Shown in pieces: positions 28,073 through 37,642 of a stretch of 64,000 bases of DNA. The translations under genes and the position numbers were made by a program. Numbering within the stretch: position 1 is the first letter of the stretch; each line of letters opens with the position of its first letter. This DNA is from Enterobacter vonholyi (GTDB taxonomy: Bacteria; Pseudomonadota; Gammaproteobacteria; Enterobacterales; Enterobacteriaceae). Location: contig NZ_VTUC01000006.1 of assembly GCF_008364555.1 (NCBI RefSeq), positions 806,001 through 870,000 of the forward strand, read 5' to 3'. Under the pieces are notes generated by a model that did not search any database, was not told the origin of the DNA, and saw only the letters and a program-made list of their open reading frames with translations.

Positions 28073-30598
28073 TTAACGCGATAAGCCCTGAAATGCAGTC
28101 CTGGCGGACATTTCAGGATTATCCTGAAACAGCCCTTTCAGCTCCGGCACGCAGGAACCACAGTTCGTACCACAGCGCAGCTTCGCCCCCAGCGCGTTGA
28201 CGGAATCACACCCTCCGACGATCGCCTCCCGTATCGCATTTTCCCCGACGCTGAAACAGCTGCAGATGATGCGTCCCGGATCCGTTTCCTTCCCGACGCT
28301 CTGTCCGTTCAGCAAGGCGTGACGTTCTGAGGCCAGCACGGGTGGGGATTGAAAAGCGGCCTCAATCACCGTATGCGCCAGCGCCGGTAACGCGGTGCCC
28401 TCCCAGAAGCCCAGCATCAGCTGGCCTTCATGCCAGGCCAGCACGCTGCTGCGTTCGCCGGTTTGGGCAACCTGCAGCTGCCAGCCCCGGACGCCGGCGT
28501 ATTCCATTACCCTCGACAGCAAAGGTTTATCGCACGCCACCGTCAGACGTAAGGCTTTGCGCCACCAGTAAACGGAAGAAGGCATTTCCGGCCATTCCCG
28601 GGCATAGAGTTCCCCCTGCCAGGCAGGCTGCCATGGCAGAATTCTGACCGCGGTTTGTTTACTCTCCGGCTGGCCCGAAACCGGATCGCAGCGCCCTTCC
28701 ACCAGCGCATTCACCTTTCCCTGGCGGGCAAACTCAGCGTTCCAGTGCATCGGGGCAAACGCCTCGCCTTCCCGTATCCCGTCATTGATTCGTACTCTGA
28801 CGACCATCACGCCGCGCGGCGAGCTAATTCGCGCCAGCTGGCCGTCGCACAGGGAAAGCCGAACGGCGTCTGCGGGGCAAACCTCAACAAACGGTTCGGC
28901 GATATGCTGCATCAGTCTGGCTACGTATCCCGTTCGGGTCATGGTATGCCATTGATCGCGGATGCGCCCCGAGTTAAGAATCAGCGGGTACAACGCGCTG
29001 ACCGTCGCACCGTGCGACAGAGGATTAACGGGAACAATGTTTCGACGCGGGAAATCCCCCGTCGGCCACTGATAAGGCTCAAGCTGATCCCACTCCTCAC
29101 GGGTTAGCGCAGCCAGGTCATGAAGATTCAATGCCCGCGCGCCGTCATTTTCAAAGGCCGTCAGCGCCGCATGTTCGCAAAAAATCTCGTGCGGATGTTG
29201 CCAGGCAAAGGCCTCGCCGTAGCCCAGCCGCTTCGCTACCTGCGCGACGATCCACCAGTCCGGCTTCGCCTCGCCCGGCGCAGGCAGAAACGCGCGCTGG
29301 CGTGAAATGCGCCGCTCGGAATTGGTCACCGTCCCGTCCTTTTCTCCCCAGCCCAAAGCCGGAAAACGGATATGGGCGAACCGGCTGGTGTCGGTATCGT
29401 TCTTCACCTCAGAGACCATCACCAGCGGGCAGCCCGCCAGCGCCTGACACACCGCGTGGCTGTCCGGCAGCGACACGGCGGGGTTAGTGCCCATAATCCA
29501 CACCGCCTTCACCTCACCGCGGGCAATGGCGTCAAACAACTCCACCGCCATCAGCCCCGGCGTCTGCGCCAGCCGTTCCGTTCCCCAGAAACGCGCCACC
29601 CGCGAAAGATCGTTCGGCTCAAAGTTCATGTGTGCCGCCAGCTGGTTCGCCAGCCCGCCAACTTCCCTTCCGCCCATCGCGTTTGGCTGTCCGGTCAGCG
29701 AAAACGGGCCGCAGCCCGGACGGTTGAACTTCCCGCTGGCAAGATGAACGTTAATAATAGCGTTACACTTGTCGCTGCCGCTGGCGGACTGGTTGATACC
29801 CATGGTGTAGAGCGTAATTGCGCGAGGCGCGGTGATAAACCAGTCGTAAAAGGTACCAATGTCTTCTGACGGAAGATCGCAAAACGCCGCCACGCGGGCA
29901 ATCGGCCACGCCTCGGTCCCCTGAATCAGATTGAGCAATCCTACAAACAGGCCGGCGTCGCTGCCGGGGGCGAGCGCCAGATGCAGGTCAGCAATATCAC
30001 AGGTGGCGGTTCTGCGCGGATCGATTACCACCACCTTCATCTGCGGGTTGTTGCGCTTCGCCTGCACCAGCCGCTGATAGAGCACCGGATGCGTCCAGGC
30101 CGCGTTTGAACCCACCAGCACCACCAGATCGCTGTTTTCGACGTCCTCGTAGCTGCACGGCACCACGTCTTCGCCGAAGGCGCGCTTGTAGCCAACCACC
30201 GCCGAAGACATGCAGAGCCGGGAGTTGGTATCGATGTTTGCCGCACCGATAAACCCTTTCATCAGCTTGTTGGCGGCGTAGTAGTCCTCGGTAAGCAATT
30301 GTCCGGAGGCGTAAAACGCCACCGCCTGCGGTCCCCATGTGTCGATAATCTCCCGCAGACGCTCCCCTGCCGCGTTCAGCGCCTGCGCCCAGTCCACCTC
30401 AAGTCCGTCAACAACGGGGCGCAGCAATCGCCCCTGTAACCCCGTCGTTTCCCCCAGGGCCGATCCTTTCACGCACAGACGTCCCAGGTTCGCAGGATGG
30501 GTTTCATCTCCCCGAACGCTGACCGCTTCACCTTCCACGCTGGCAACTACGCCGCAGCCGACCCCGCAGTAGGGGCACGTTGTCCGGGTTTCCGTCAT
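28073..30598 (-). CDS. nasA: NasA, assimilatory nitrate reductase catalytic subunit
   Basis: Cytoplasmic molybdopterin enzyme reducing nitrate to nitrite for nitrogen assimilation, 841 residues. It has an N-terminal [4Fe-4S] motif CPYCGVGCGVVASVEG with a later cysteine in NLGRLCVKGSALGE; the molybdopterin core (INIHLASG-type region IINVHLASGKFNRPGCGPFSLTGQPNAMGGREVGG); and a C-terminal BFD-like [2Fe-2S] domain (IICSCFSVGENAIREAI then LRCGTNCGSCVPEL). No signal peptide. The ATG overlaps the upstream gene's TGA (ATGA), so it is coupled to the nasCB frame. Last gene of the operon; similar to Klebsiella NasA. Confidence 0.95.
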   Translation of the reverse strand: MTETRTTCPYCGVGCGVVASVEGEAVSVRGDETHPANLGRLCVKGSALGETTGLQGRLLRPVVDGLEVDWAQALNAAGERLREIIDTWGPQAVAFYASGQLLTEDYYAANKLMKGFIGAANIDTNSRLCMSSAVVGYKRAFGEDVVPCSYEDVENSDLVVLVGSNAAWTHPVLYQRLVQAKRNNPQMKVVVIDPRRTATCDIADLHLALAPGSDAGLFVGLLNLIQGTEAWPIARVAAFCDLPSEDIGTFYDWFITAPRAITLYTMGINQSASGSDKCNAIINVHLASGKFNRPGCGPFSLTGQPNAMGGREVGGLANQLAAHMNFEPNDLSRVARFWGTERLAQTPGLMAVELFDAIARGEVKAVWIMGTNPAVSLPDSHAVCQALAGCPLVMVSEVKNDTDTSRFAHIRFPALGWGEKDGTVTNSERRISRQRAFLPAPGEAKPDWWIVAQVAKRLGYGEAFAWQHPHEIFCEHAALTAFENDGARALNLHDLAALTREEWDQLEPYQWPTGDFPRRNIVPVNPLSHGATVSALYPLILNSGRIRDQWHTMTRTGYVARLMQHIAEPFVEVCPADAVRLSLCDGQLARISSPRGVMVVRVRINDGIREGEAFAPMHWNAEFARQGKVNALVEGRCDPVSGQPESKQTAVRILPWQPAWQGELYAREWPEMPSSVYWWRKALRLTVACDKPLLSRVMEYAGVRGWQLQVAQTGERSSVLAWHEGQLMLGFWEGTALPALAHTVIEAAFQSPPVLASERHALLNGQSVGKETDPGRIICSCFSVGENAIREAIVGGCDSVNALGAKLRCGTNCGSCVPELKGLFQDNPEMSARTAFQGLSR

Positions 30599-33500
30599 GA
30601 AGCCTCCGCACGCATTACCAGGGCGTCGCTGCCAACCCATACCTTGCCGTTTTCAATTTTCACCGGCCAGGCGCGCACCGCGGGTTCGCCGTTCTCTACC
30701 TGACAGCCGTCGCGCAGGCGAATGCGCTGCTTATACAGCGGTGAAATCACCACCGGCTCGCCCGCCGCATCGCCAAGAATGCCGCGTGAAAGCACGTTCG
30801 CATTACCGCCCGGTTCCCGATCGTCGAGGGCGTAAACGGTTTTGCCAAAACGGAAGAGCGCAATCGGCTTACGTCCAAGCCGCGCGCCGATGCCCGCCTG
30901 CTCGGGGATATCGTCGATGCCGCAAATTTCCTGCCAGCGCTTGCTTTCATCCGGCGCGGTGTCGTTCACCGTCGTGCGGAACAGCGCCAGACGGTTGGGA
31001 TCGTTAAGCGTGGTTTGCCATTCGCACTGATAGGTTTCCACCACCCGGGCCATCTCCTGCTCCAGCTCGTGGGCGATACCCAGGCTGTCGTTGAGGATCA
31101 CCTCCCGCAGGTAGTCGAGACCGCCTTCCAGGTTATCCATCCAGGTGCTGGTGCGCTGCAGGCGATCCGCCGTGCGGATGTAGAACATCAGGAAGCGGTC
31201 GACGGTGCGGATTAACGTTTCGTCATCCAGATCGCTGGCAAAGAGATCCGCATGGCGCGGCTTCATCCCGCCGTTGCCGCACAGATAGAGGTTCCAGCCT
31301 TTATCGGTGGCAATCACCCCCACGTCTTTGCTCTGCGCCTCCGCGCACTCGCGGGTGCAGCCGGAGACCGCCATTTTGATTTTGTGCGGCGCGCGCAGCC
31401 CCTTGTAGCGGTGCTCAAGCCTGACCGCGAGGCCGGTGGAGTCCTGCACCCCGTAGCGGCACCAGGTTGAACCGACGCAGGATTTCACCGTGCGCAGGGA
31501 TTTCCCGTAAGCGTGCCCGGTTTCAAACCCGGCCTCCACCAGCGCCTGCCAGATCGCCGGCAGCTGTTCCAGAGTGGCGCCGAAAAGGTCGATACGCTGT
31601 CCGCCAGTAATTTTGCTGTACAGGCTGTAGCGTTTCGCAATCTGCCCGATGGCGATCAGCCCGTCCGCGGTCACTTCCCCCGCCGGCATGCGCGGCACGA
31701 TGGAGTAGGTACCGTCTTTCTGGATATTGGCGAAGTAGCGGTCATTGGTGTCCTGCAGCGGCAGGTGTGCCGGTTTCAGCAGATACTCGTTCCAGCACGA
31801 GGCAAGCACTGACCCCACCAGCGGCTTACAAATTTCGCATCCGTGTCCCTGTCCGTAGCGGCTGATAAGCTGGTCAAAGGTGCGAATATGGTTGACGCGC
31901 ACGAGGTGGTAAATCTCCTGGCGCGAGTACGGGAAGTGCTCGCAGATGTCCTTTTTCACCTCCACGCCCTGCTCAGCCAGCTGGAACTCCATCACCTGCT
32001 TCACCAGCGCGCTACATCCCCCGCAGCCGGTCGCCGCTTTGGTGCACTGCTTAACGGCGCCGATATCCGTCGCGCCCGAGCTCACCGCCCGGCAGATATC
32101 GCCCTTGCTGACGTTATGACACGAACAGATTTGCGCGCTTTCCGGCAGCGCCGCCACGCCGAGCGCTTTCGGCGCGCTGCCTGACGACGCGGGTAAAATC
32201 AGCGTTTCCGGCTCTTTTGGCAGGGCTATCCCGTTAAGCATCATCTGCACCAGCGTGGCGTATTCGCTGGCGTCACCCACCAGCACGCCGCCGAGCAGCG
32301 TTTTGCCGTCGTGGCTGACCACGATTTTCTTGTAGATTTGCTGCGGACCGTGCGTCCACTGATAGCTCAGCGCCCCCGGCGTGCGCCCGTGAGCGTCGCC
32401 GAACGAGGCGACGTCCACGCCGAGCAGCTTGAGCTTAGTGCTCATATCCGCGCCGGCGAAGGTTTTATCCTCACCCGCCAGCGCGGCGGCGGCCACCCGC
32501 GCCATCTGATAGCCGGGCGCGACCAGACCGAAGATTTTCCCTTCCCACAGCGCGCATTCGCCGATGGCCATCACGTCCGGATCGGAGGTCTGGCAACCGT
32601 CGTCAATGCAGATCCCGCCGCGTTCGCCGATAGCCAGCCTGCTGCTGCGCGCCAGCGCGTCCTGGGGACGAATGCCGGCAGAAAAGACCACCATGTCCGT
32701 TTCCAGCTGTTCGCCATCGGCAAAGCGCAGCACCAGCCCGCCGTCCGCCGTGGCGATCTCCGTTGTCGCTTTACTGGTGTGAACGCCGACGCCCAGCGCC
32801 TCAATTTTCTTGCGCAGCATCATCGCGCCGTCGTTGTCGAGCTGGACCGCCATCAGGTTAGGCGCAAATTCCACCACGTGGGTTTCCAGCCCGAGCTGCT
32901 TCAGGGCATTCGCCGCCTCCAGCCCGAGCAGGCCGCCGCCAATCACCACGCCGCGGCGCGAGCCCGCCGCATGCGCCGCAATGTTGTCCAGGTCGTCAAG
33001 GGTGCGGTAGACAAAACAGCCCGGCAAATCGTTGCCCGGCACGGGCGGCACGAACGGGTATGAGCCGGTCGCCAGCACCAGCTTGTCCCAGTGGGTTTCG
33101 TGCCCGCTGGCGGTGCGTACAACGCGCGCGTCGCGATCGATAGCGACGACCTGCTGCGACAGGCGCAGCTCAATGCCGTTGTCGGCAAAGAAATTCCCCT
33201 CCACCAGCGAGAGCGACGCCGCGCTGCGGCCGCCAAAATATTCCGACAGATGCACGCGGTCGTAGGCGGCATAGCGCTCCTCGCCAAAGACAACGATCTG
33301 ATACTGCTTATGCAGATTGCGGTTAACGCAGTCTTCGAGAAAATGATGGCCGACCATACCGTGCCCAACCACCACCAGAGTAGGTTTTGTCATAGCATTG
33401 TGTCCTGCAACCTGCGGTTGCGTAGTAAAACGATCGAACAGCCAGTCCGCGTGGGCGGGCGCAGCCGTTGCCAGTAAATCGGTAAATGTTGCCGCGCTGC

Positions 33501-34581
33501 GGCAGTCGCCCATCAGCAGTACGCCAGCCAGCGCCCCCTGATTGATCAGTAAACGGCGATAGTGACGGGTCAGCGGATCCCATGCGCTCCAGACCACGTC
33601 GCCCTCCCGCTCTGCCGCGCGACCGAGACTGAACAGCTCCACGCCGGTCACCTTGAGGCGTACGCCGTTGTCAGTCAGGACAAACGGCGCGGTGACGTCC
33701 CCAGCCAGCCGCGCGGCAAGGATATCCGCCTGCGCCAGACAGGGGGCGACCAGGCCAAACGTCTGGCCGTCAATTTCGCAGCACTCGCCAATGGCGTAGA
33801 CGTCCGGCTCGGAGGTTTGCATCTGGTGATCCACCACGATGCCGCGCGCGCAGCGAATGCCGCTGGCCTGCGCCAGCGCGACGCTGGGCTGCACGCCGGT
33901 CGCTAGCACCACGCGCGCGGCGGCGATACTGCGTCCGTTTAGCAGCGTCACGCTATTTCCGTTCACCGCTGCGATGCCAGAGACGAGCTCACAGCGCACG
34001 CCCCGCGCCGCCAGCGCCTCTTCCAGCAGCATTCCCGCCTGCCGATCCAGCTGCTGCTCCATCAGCCACGGACCGCGATGAACAAGCGTGACCTCGTCAC
34101 CTGAACGCGCCAGCGCTGCCGCCGCCTCAACCCCGAGCACGCCGCCGCCCAGCACCACCGCCGGACCGACGATCGCCTGAATGGCCCGGGTATCTTCCAG
34201 GGTACGGAACGTGAACACATGCGGCGCATCGCAGCCGGGGATTGGCGGAATAAAGGGCGTTGATCCGGTGGCAAACACCAGCGCATCCCAGTCCAGCGTG
34301 CTGGCGGCGGTTTGCACTTCCCGCGTGTCCACGTTTACGGCGATCGCCTTTTCGCCCCGCAGCACCGTCACGCCGCGCGCCTGGTACCAGTCGTCATCCT
34401 GAAGACAGATGTCTGCAGCGTGCTTTTCACCGCCCAGCACCGGCGAAAGCTGGATGCGGTTATAGGCATGTTCCGGCTCGTCACCGATGACGGTGATAGC
34501 GAAACGACCGGCAGCACGCCCGGTGAGCGAGGCAATCAGCCGCGTAGCCGCCATGCCATTTCCGATAATGACCAGTCGCAT
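30595..34581 (-). CDS. nasB: NasC-NasB joined polypeptide: nitrate reductase electron-transfer flavoprotein plus nitrite reductase
   Basis: One uninterrupted 1328-residue frame carries three modules. Residues 1-396 form an FAD/NAD(P)H pyridine-nucleotide oxidoreductase (MRLVIIGNGMAATRLIASL) of the size reported for the separate Klebsiella NasC reductase. Residues 397-about 1210 are NirB-like: a second FAD domain (VVVGHGMVGHHFLEDCV), a BFD-like [2Fe-2S] set (ICSCHNVSKGDICRA ... CTKAATGCGGCSALV), and a siroheme/[4Fe-4S] reductase (TVKSCVGSTWCRYG, SGCTRECAEAQSKD). The last about 110 residues are a NirD-like domain lacking the Rieske ligands. The start ATG 34581 follows gaggggg. An internal ATG at 33393 (residue 397) has its own aggacac site, so NasB may also be made separately. 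Confidence 0.85.
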   Translation of the reverse strand: MRLVIIGNGMAATRLIASLTGRAAGRFAITVIGDEPEHAYNRIQLSPVLGGEKHAADICLQDDDWYQARGVTVLRGEKAIAVNVDTREVQTAASTLDWDALVFATGSTPFIPPIPGCDAPHVFTFRTLEDTRAIQAIVGPAVVLGGGVLGVEAAAALARSGDEVTLVHRGPWLMEQQLDRQAGMLLEEALAARGVRCELVSGIAAVNGNSVTLLNGRSIAAARVVLATGVQPSVALAQASGIRCARGIVVDHQMQTSEPDVYAIGECCEIDGQTFGLVAPCLAQADILAARLAGDVTAPFVLTDNGVRLKVTGVELFSLGRAAEREGDVVWSAWDPLTRHYRRLLINQGALAGVLLMGDCRSAATFTDLLATAAPAHADWLFDRFTTQPQVAGHNAMTKPTLVVVGHGMVGHHFLEDCVNRNLHKQYQIVVFGEERYAAYDRVHLSEYFGGRSAASLSLVEGNFFADNGIELRLSQQVVAIDRDARVVRTASGHETHWDKLVLATGSYPFVPPVPGNDLPGCFVYRTLDDLDNIAAHAAGSRRGVVIGGGLLGLEAANALKQLGLETHVVEFAPNLMAVQLDNDGAMMLRKKIEALGVGVHTSKATTEIATADGGLVLRFADGEQLETDMVVFSAGIRPQDALARSSRLAIGERGGICIDDGCQTSDPDVMAIGECALWEGKIFGLVAPGYQMARVAAAALAGEDKTFAGADMSTKLKLLGVDVASFGDAHGRTPGALSYQWTHGPQQIYKKIVVSHDGKTLLGGVLVGDASEYATLVQMMLNGIALPKEPETLILPASSGSAPKALGVAALPESAQICSCHNVSKGDICRAVSSGATDIGAVKQCTKAATGCGGCSALVKQVMEFQLAEQGVEVKKDICEHFPYSRQEIYHLVRVNHIRTFDQLISRYGQGHGCEICKPLVGSVLASCWNEYLLKPAHLPLQDTNDRYFANIQKDGTYSIVPRMPAGEVTADGLIAIGQIAKRYSLYSKITGGQRIDLFGATLEQLPAIWQALVEAGFETGHAYGKSLRTVKSCVGSTWCRYGVQDSTGLAVRLEHRYKGLRAPHKIKMAVSGCTRECAEAQSKDVGVIATDKGWNLYLCGNGGMKPRHADLFASDLDDETLIRTVDRFLMFYIRTADRLQRTSTWMDNLEGGLDYLREVILNDSLGIAHELEQEMARVVETYQCEWQTTLNDPNRLALFRTTVNDTAPDESKRWQEICGIDDIPEQAGIGARLGRKPIALFRFGKTVYALDDREPGGNANVLSRGILGDAAGEPVVISPLYKQRIRLRDGCQVENGEPAVRAWPVKIENGKVWVGSDALVMRAEAS

Positions 34582-34594
34582 CAAAGCCCCCTCG

Positions 34595-35383
34595 CTACGC
34601 CGCTTTTGGCTGCTTTTCATAGAGGAAATGAAGGATCTGCTGGCGCATGTGGTGATAGCGGCTGTCGTCCGCCAGCTGCACCCGGTTGCGCGGGCGCGGC
34701 AGATCGACGCGCAGGATCTCCCCGACGGTCGCCGCCGGGCCGTTGGTCATCATCAGCACGCGATCGGAGAGCAGCACCGCCTCGTCCACGTCGTGGGTAA
34801 TGAGCACGATGGTGGTGTTCAGCGCCTGCTGGATCTGCATTACCGAGTCCTGCAGATGAGCACGCGTCAGCGCATCGAGCGCGCCGAAGGGTTCATCCAT
34901 CAGCAGCACTTTCGGCTTCATCGCCAGCGCGCGGGCAATCCCGACGCGCTGCTTCATGCCGCCGGAGATCTCCCCCGGGCGCTTGTGCAGGGCGTGCCCC
35001 ATCTGCACGCGGTCGAGATTGTGTTCAATCCACTCCCTGCGCTCCGCCTTGCTCATGCTGTGGCGAAACACGTGATCTACCGCCAGGGCCACGTTGTCGA
35101 AGCAGGTGAGCCACGGCAGCAGCGAGTGGTTCTGGAACACCACCGCGCGCTCCGGCCCCGGCCCGGCGATTTCGCGGTTGTCACAAATCAGCCCGCCTTC
35201 CGTCGGCAGGGTAATACCGGCGATGAGGTTCAGCAGCGTCGATTTGCCGCAGCCAGAGTGCCCAATCAGGCTCACGGTTTCGCCCTCGTGGATATCAAAA
35301 GAGACGTTCTGCAGCGCCAGAAACTCGCCGCTGGCGGTGGAAAAACGCTGGCTCACGGCCTGGACCTGAATTAATGGTTTCAT
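34595..35383 (-). CDS. nasD: NasD, nitrate ABC importer ATPase
   Basis: ATP-binding subunit of the NasFED nitrate/nitrite importer on the cytoplasmic face of the membrane. It has 262 residues with Walker A GHSGCGKST (about 37-45), Q-loop VVFQNHSLLPW, signature SGGMKQRVGIARAL and Walker B VLLMDEPFGALDALT, plus the switch histidine in LITHDVDEAV. Belongs to the nitrate/sulfonate/taurine ABC family (NrtD/SsuB). Follows nasE by 9 bp and precedes nasC/B by 13 bp. Confidence 0.93.
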   Translation of the reverse strand: MKPLIQVQAVSQRFSTASGEFLALQNVSFDIHEGETVSLIGHSGCGKSTLLNLIAGITLPTEGGLICDNREIAGPGPERAVVFQNHSLLPWLTCFDNVALAVDHVFRHSMSKAERREWIEHNLDRVQMGHALHKRPGEISGGMKQRVGIARALAMKPKVLLMDEPFGALDALTRAHLQDSVMQIQQALNTTIVLITHDVDEAVLLSDRVLMMTNGPAATVGEILRVDLPRPRNRVQLADDSRYHHMRQQILHFLYEKQPKAA

Positions 35384-35392
35384 GTTCGCTCC

Positions 35393-36271
35393 TTATTTTT
35401 CCTGCCAGCTAAAGCGCCGGGCGATCAGCATCAGCCCCTGCTCCAGCAGCAGCCCGACCACGCCAATGATGACGATGGCGATGAGAATGTTTTCGACGTT
35501 GAGGTTGTTCCACTCGTTCCAGATCCAGAAGCCAATCCCCAGCCCTCCGGTCAGCATCTCGGCGGCGACAATCACCAGCCAGGCGATGCCGATGGAGAGG
35601 CGCACCCCGGTCAGCACCGCGGGCAGCACCGCCGGGAAGAGAATGCGGCGCAGGATGGTCCACTCGGAAAGCTGCAGCACCCGGGCAACGTTGAGGTAGT
35701 CCTGCGGAATGCGGCGCACGCCTTCGGCGGTGTTGATCACCATCGGCCAGATAGAGCAGATAAAAATGGTCCAGCTCGACGCGGGCTCCGCTTTCTGGAA
35801 CAGCAGCAGGCCGATGGGCAGCCAGGCCAGCGGGCTAACCGGGCGTAACAGCGCGATCAGCGGGCCGAACATGCGCGAAAAAAAGGTGAAGCGGCCAATC
35901 AGGAAGCCGAGCGGGATCCCGGCGAACGCGGCCAGGCCAAAGCCCACCGCCACGCGCTGTAATGAAGCGAGCACGTTCCAGCCGATGCCCATATCGTTAG
36001 GCCCGTCGCGATAAAACGGATCGGCAAACAGAGTAATGGCGGAATCGAGCGTGCTGAGCGGCGTCGGGAAACCTTTGCTGTTAATCGCCGCCAGCTGCCA
36101 CAGCACGACCAGCAGTCCCAGACCGATTAACGCCGGAATGATGCGCTGAAGGATCGCGTTAATCCGACGCGCAAACGTCGGCGTACGGCGGCGAACCTGC
36201 ACCGGAGGGAGGACAATCACCTCCCCACTCTCTGGCGTATCTGGTGATTTCGTCTTTTGCAGATGCTGCAT
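35393..36271 (-). CDS. nasE: NasE, nitrate ABC importer permease
   Basis: Inner-membrane permease of the NasFED importer, 292 residues with about six helices. A soluble proline-rich N-terminus (SGEVIVLPPVQVRRRTPTF) precedes the BPD-transp-1 domain, whose EAA loop reads EGVRRIPQDYLNVARVLQLSEW with VLPAVLTGVRLSIGIAWLVIVAAEM. NrtB/SsuC family. It lies 2 bp downstream of nasF. Confidence 0.93.
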   Translation of the reverse strand: MQHLQKTKSPDTPESGEVIVLPPVQVRRRTPTFARRINAILQRIIPALIGLGLLVVLWQLAAINSKGFPTPLSTLDSAITLFADPFYRDGPNDMGIGWNVLASLQRVAVGFGLAAFAGIPLGFLIGRFTFFSRMFGPLIALLRPVSPLAWLPIGLLLFQKAEPASSWTIFICSIWPMVINTAEGVRRIPQDYLNVARVLQLSEWTILRRILFPAVLPAVLTGVRLSIGIAWLVIVAAEMLTGGLGIGFWIWNEWNNLNVENILIAIVIIGVVGLLLEQGLMLIARRFSWQEK

Positions 36272-36273
36272 AA

Positions 36274-37521
36274 TCAGGCCCCTTTACGATGAATGGCGAA
36301 ACGGCTGGCGTATCCTTCCGGGTCGGTACCGTTCCAGACGGTGCCGTCCATAAATGTGCTGCTGCGTAATGGTGAAGTCGGTGTGGTGATGCCCCCCACC
36401 GCCGTGGCGGCATCCTGCCAGACAGCGGTCTGGTTAATGCGCTGTGCAATACCCGCGTAGTCCGGCGCGGTTTTGAGCAAGCCCCAGCGGCGGAACTGGG
36501 TTAAGAACCACATACCGTCGGAGAGATATGGGTAGCTGACGGCCCCCTCGTTGAAGAAACGGATCGGGTGCGCGTCCTGCCAGCGCTGGCCCAGGCCGTT
36601 GTCGTACTCGCCGAGCATTCGCCCGGTGAGAAACTGTTCCTTGCAGTTGAGCCACGCCCGGCGGGAGAGGATCCGCGCGGTCTCGCGCTTGTTTTCCGGG
36701 GAGGCTTCGATCCAGCGTGCGGCCTCCAGCACCGCGCTGACCAGCGCCCGCGCGGTGTGCGGGTTTTTCTCCACCCAGTCGCGACGCGTGCCGAGGATTT
36801 TTTCCGGATGGTCGGCCCAGACAGACTGTGACGTCGCGGCGGTAAAGCCGATGCGGTCGTTAATCGCCCGCGCGTTCCACGGCTCGCCGACGCAAAAGCC
36901 GACCATGTTGCCAATGCGCATGTTCATCACCATCTGCGGCGGCGGCACCACCACCGTGCGCACGTCGTCAAAGGGGTTAATGCCCGCGCTGGCCAGCCAG
37001 TAGTAGAGCCACATGGCGTGCGTCCCGGTCGGGAAGGTGTGCGCGAAGGTGTAGGTGCCGGGCGCCTGCTGACCAATTAGCTTTTTCAGCCCGTCAAGGT
37101 CTCGAACGCCCTTCTCCGCCAGATCGCTGGAAAGCGTAATCGCCTGGCCGTTCTGATTAAGCGTCATCAGGTTTGCCATCTGCTGCGGCTTGCCGGCAAT
37201 GCCCAGCTCCAGGCCGTACAGCAGGCCGTAGAGAATGTGCGCGGCATCAAGCTCGCCCGCCACCAGCTTGTCGCGCACCGCCGCCCAGCTCGCCTCTTTG
37301 GTGGGCACGATGGTAATGCCGTATTTTTTATCAAAGCCTTTCAGCGCCGCGATAACCACGGGCGCGCAGTCGGTCAGCGGGATAAACCCGATGCGCACTG
37401 TTTCCTGCTCCGGTTTATCCGAGCCTGCCGCCCATGCGGCCTGCATGATACCCGGTAACAGCATTGCGCCACTCGCCAGCATGCTGGCCTGCAATAAACG
37501 CCGTCTCGACAAATCCGCCAT
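36274..37521 (-). CDS. nasF: NasF, periplasmic nitrate-binding protein
   Basis: Nitrate/nitrite receptor of the NasFED importer, 415 residues, NrtA/CmpA-like. It begins MADLSRRRLLQASMLASGAMLLPG, a twin-arginine signal (SRRRLL), so it is probably exported folded by Tat, with cleavage near AAWAAG. The body has the family signatures VRIGFIPLTDCAPVVIAA, YGLELGI, and TGTHAMWLYYWLASAGINPFDDV. Start at ATG 37521, with aggag 6 nt upstream; an in-frame GTG two codons earlier is less well placed. First gene of the operon, behind a regulated leader. Confidence 0.94.
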   Translation of the reverse strand: MADLSRRRLLQASMLASGAMLLPGIMQAAWAAGSDKPEQETVRIGFIPLTDCAPVVIAALKGFDKKYGITIVPTKEASWAAVRDKLVAGELDAAHILYGLLYGLELGIAGKPQQMANLMTLNQNGQAITLSSDLAEKGVRDLDGLKKLIGQQAPGTYTFAHTFPTGTHAMWLYYWLASAGINPFDDVRTVVVPPPQMVMNMRIGNMVGFCVGEPWNARAINDRIGFTAATSQSVWADHPEKILGTRRDWVEKNPHTARALVSAVLEAARWIEASPENKRETARILSRRAWLNCKEQFLTGRMLGEYDNGLGQRWQDAHPIRFFNEGAVSYPYLSDGMWFLTQFRRWGLLKTAPDYAGIAQRINQTAVWQDAATAVGGITTPTSPLRSSTFMDGTVWNGTDPEGYASRFAIHRKGA

Positions 37522-37542
37522 GACCACTCCTGAATAAAAACC

Positions 37543-37617
37543 AAAAAAAAGCGCCCACGATGCCGAAGCACCAGTGGACGCCTTTATCCCGAAGACGAAT
37601 GCACCGCCGTTGGCGCA
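37543..37617 (-). promoter_or_regulatory. nasF leader: ANTAR-type hexaloop hairpins and overlapping terminator
   Basis: Read on the minus strand, in order. (P1) a 6-bp stem tgcgcc/ggtgca (complement of 37600-37617) closes a hexaloop aacggc with A at position 1 and G at position 4, the ANTAR loop signature. (P2) a weaker stem cgtctt/aaggcg (37579-37597) has a 7-nt loop cgggata. (Terminator) gcgtccac/gtgggcgc (37574-37581 with 37551-37558), containing an inner ttcg hairpin, is followed by eight T (37543-37550). The P2 3' arm shares bases 37579-37581 with the terminator stem, so they are mutually exclusive. Klebsiella NasR is known to antiterminate at such a leader. Confidence 0.85.
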
Positions 37618-37642
37618 TCGTCAAAAATGGTTAATCTGACAA

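Noticed and set aside
34487-35374. 295-codon open frame opposite nasD
   Set aside because: It lies against an unmistakable ABC ATPase and has low-complexity His/Arg/Ala composition typical of shadows.
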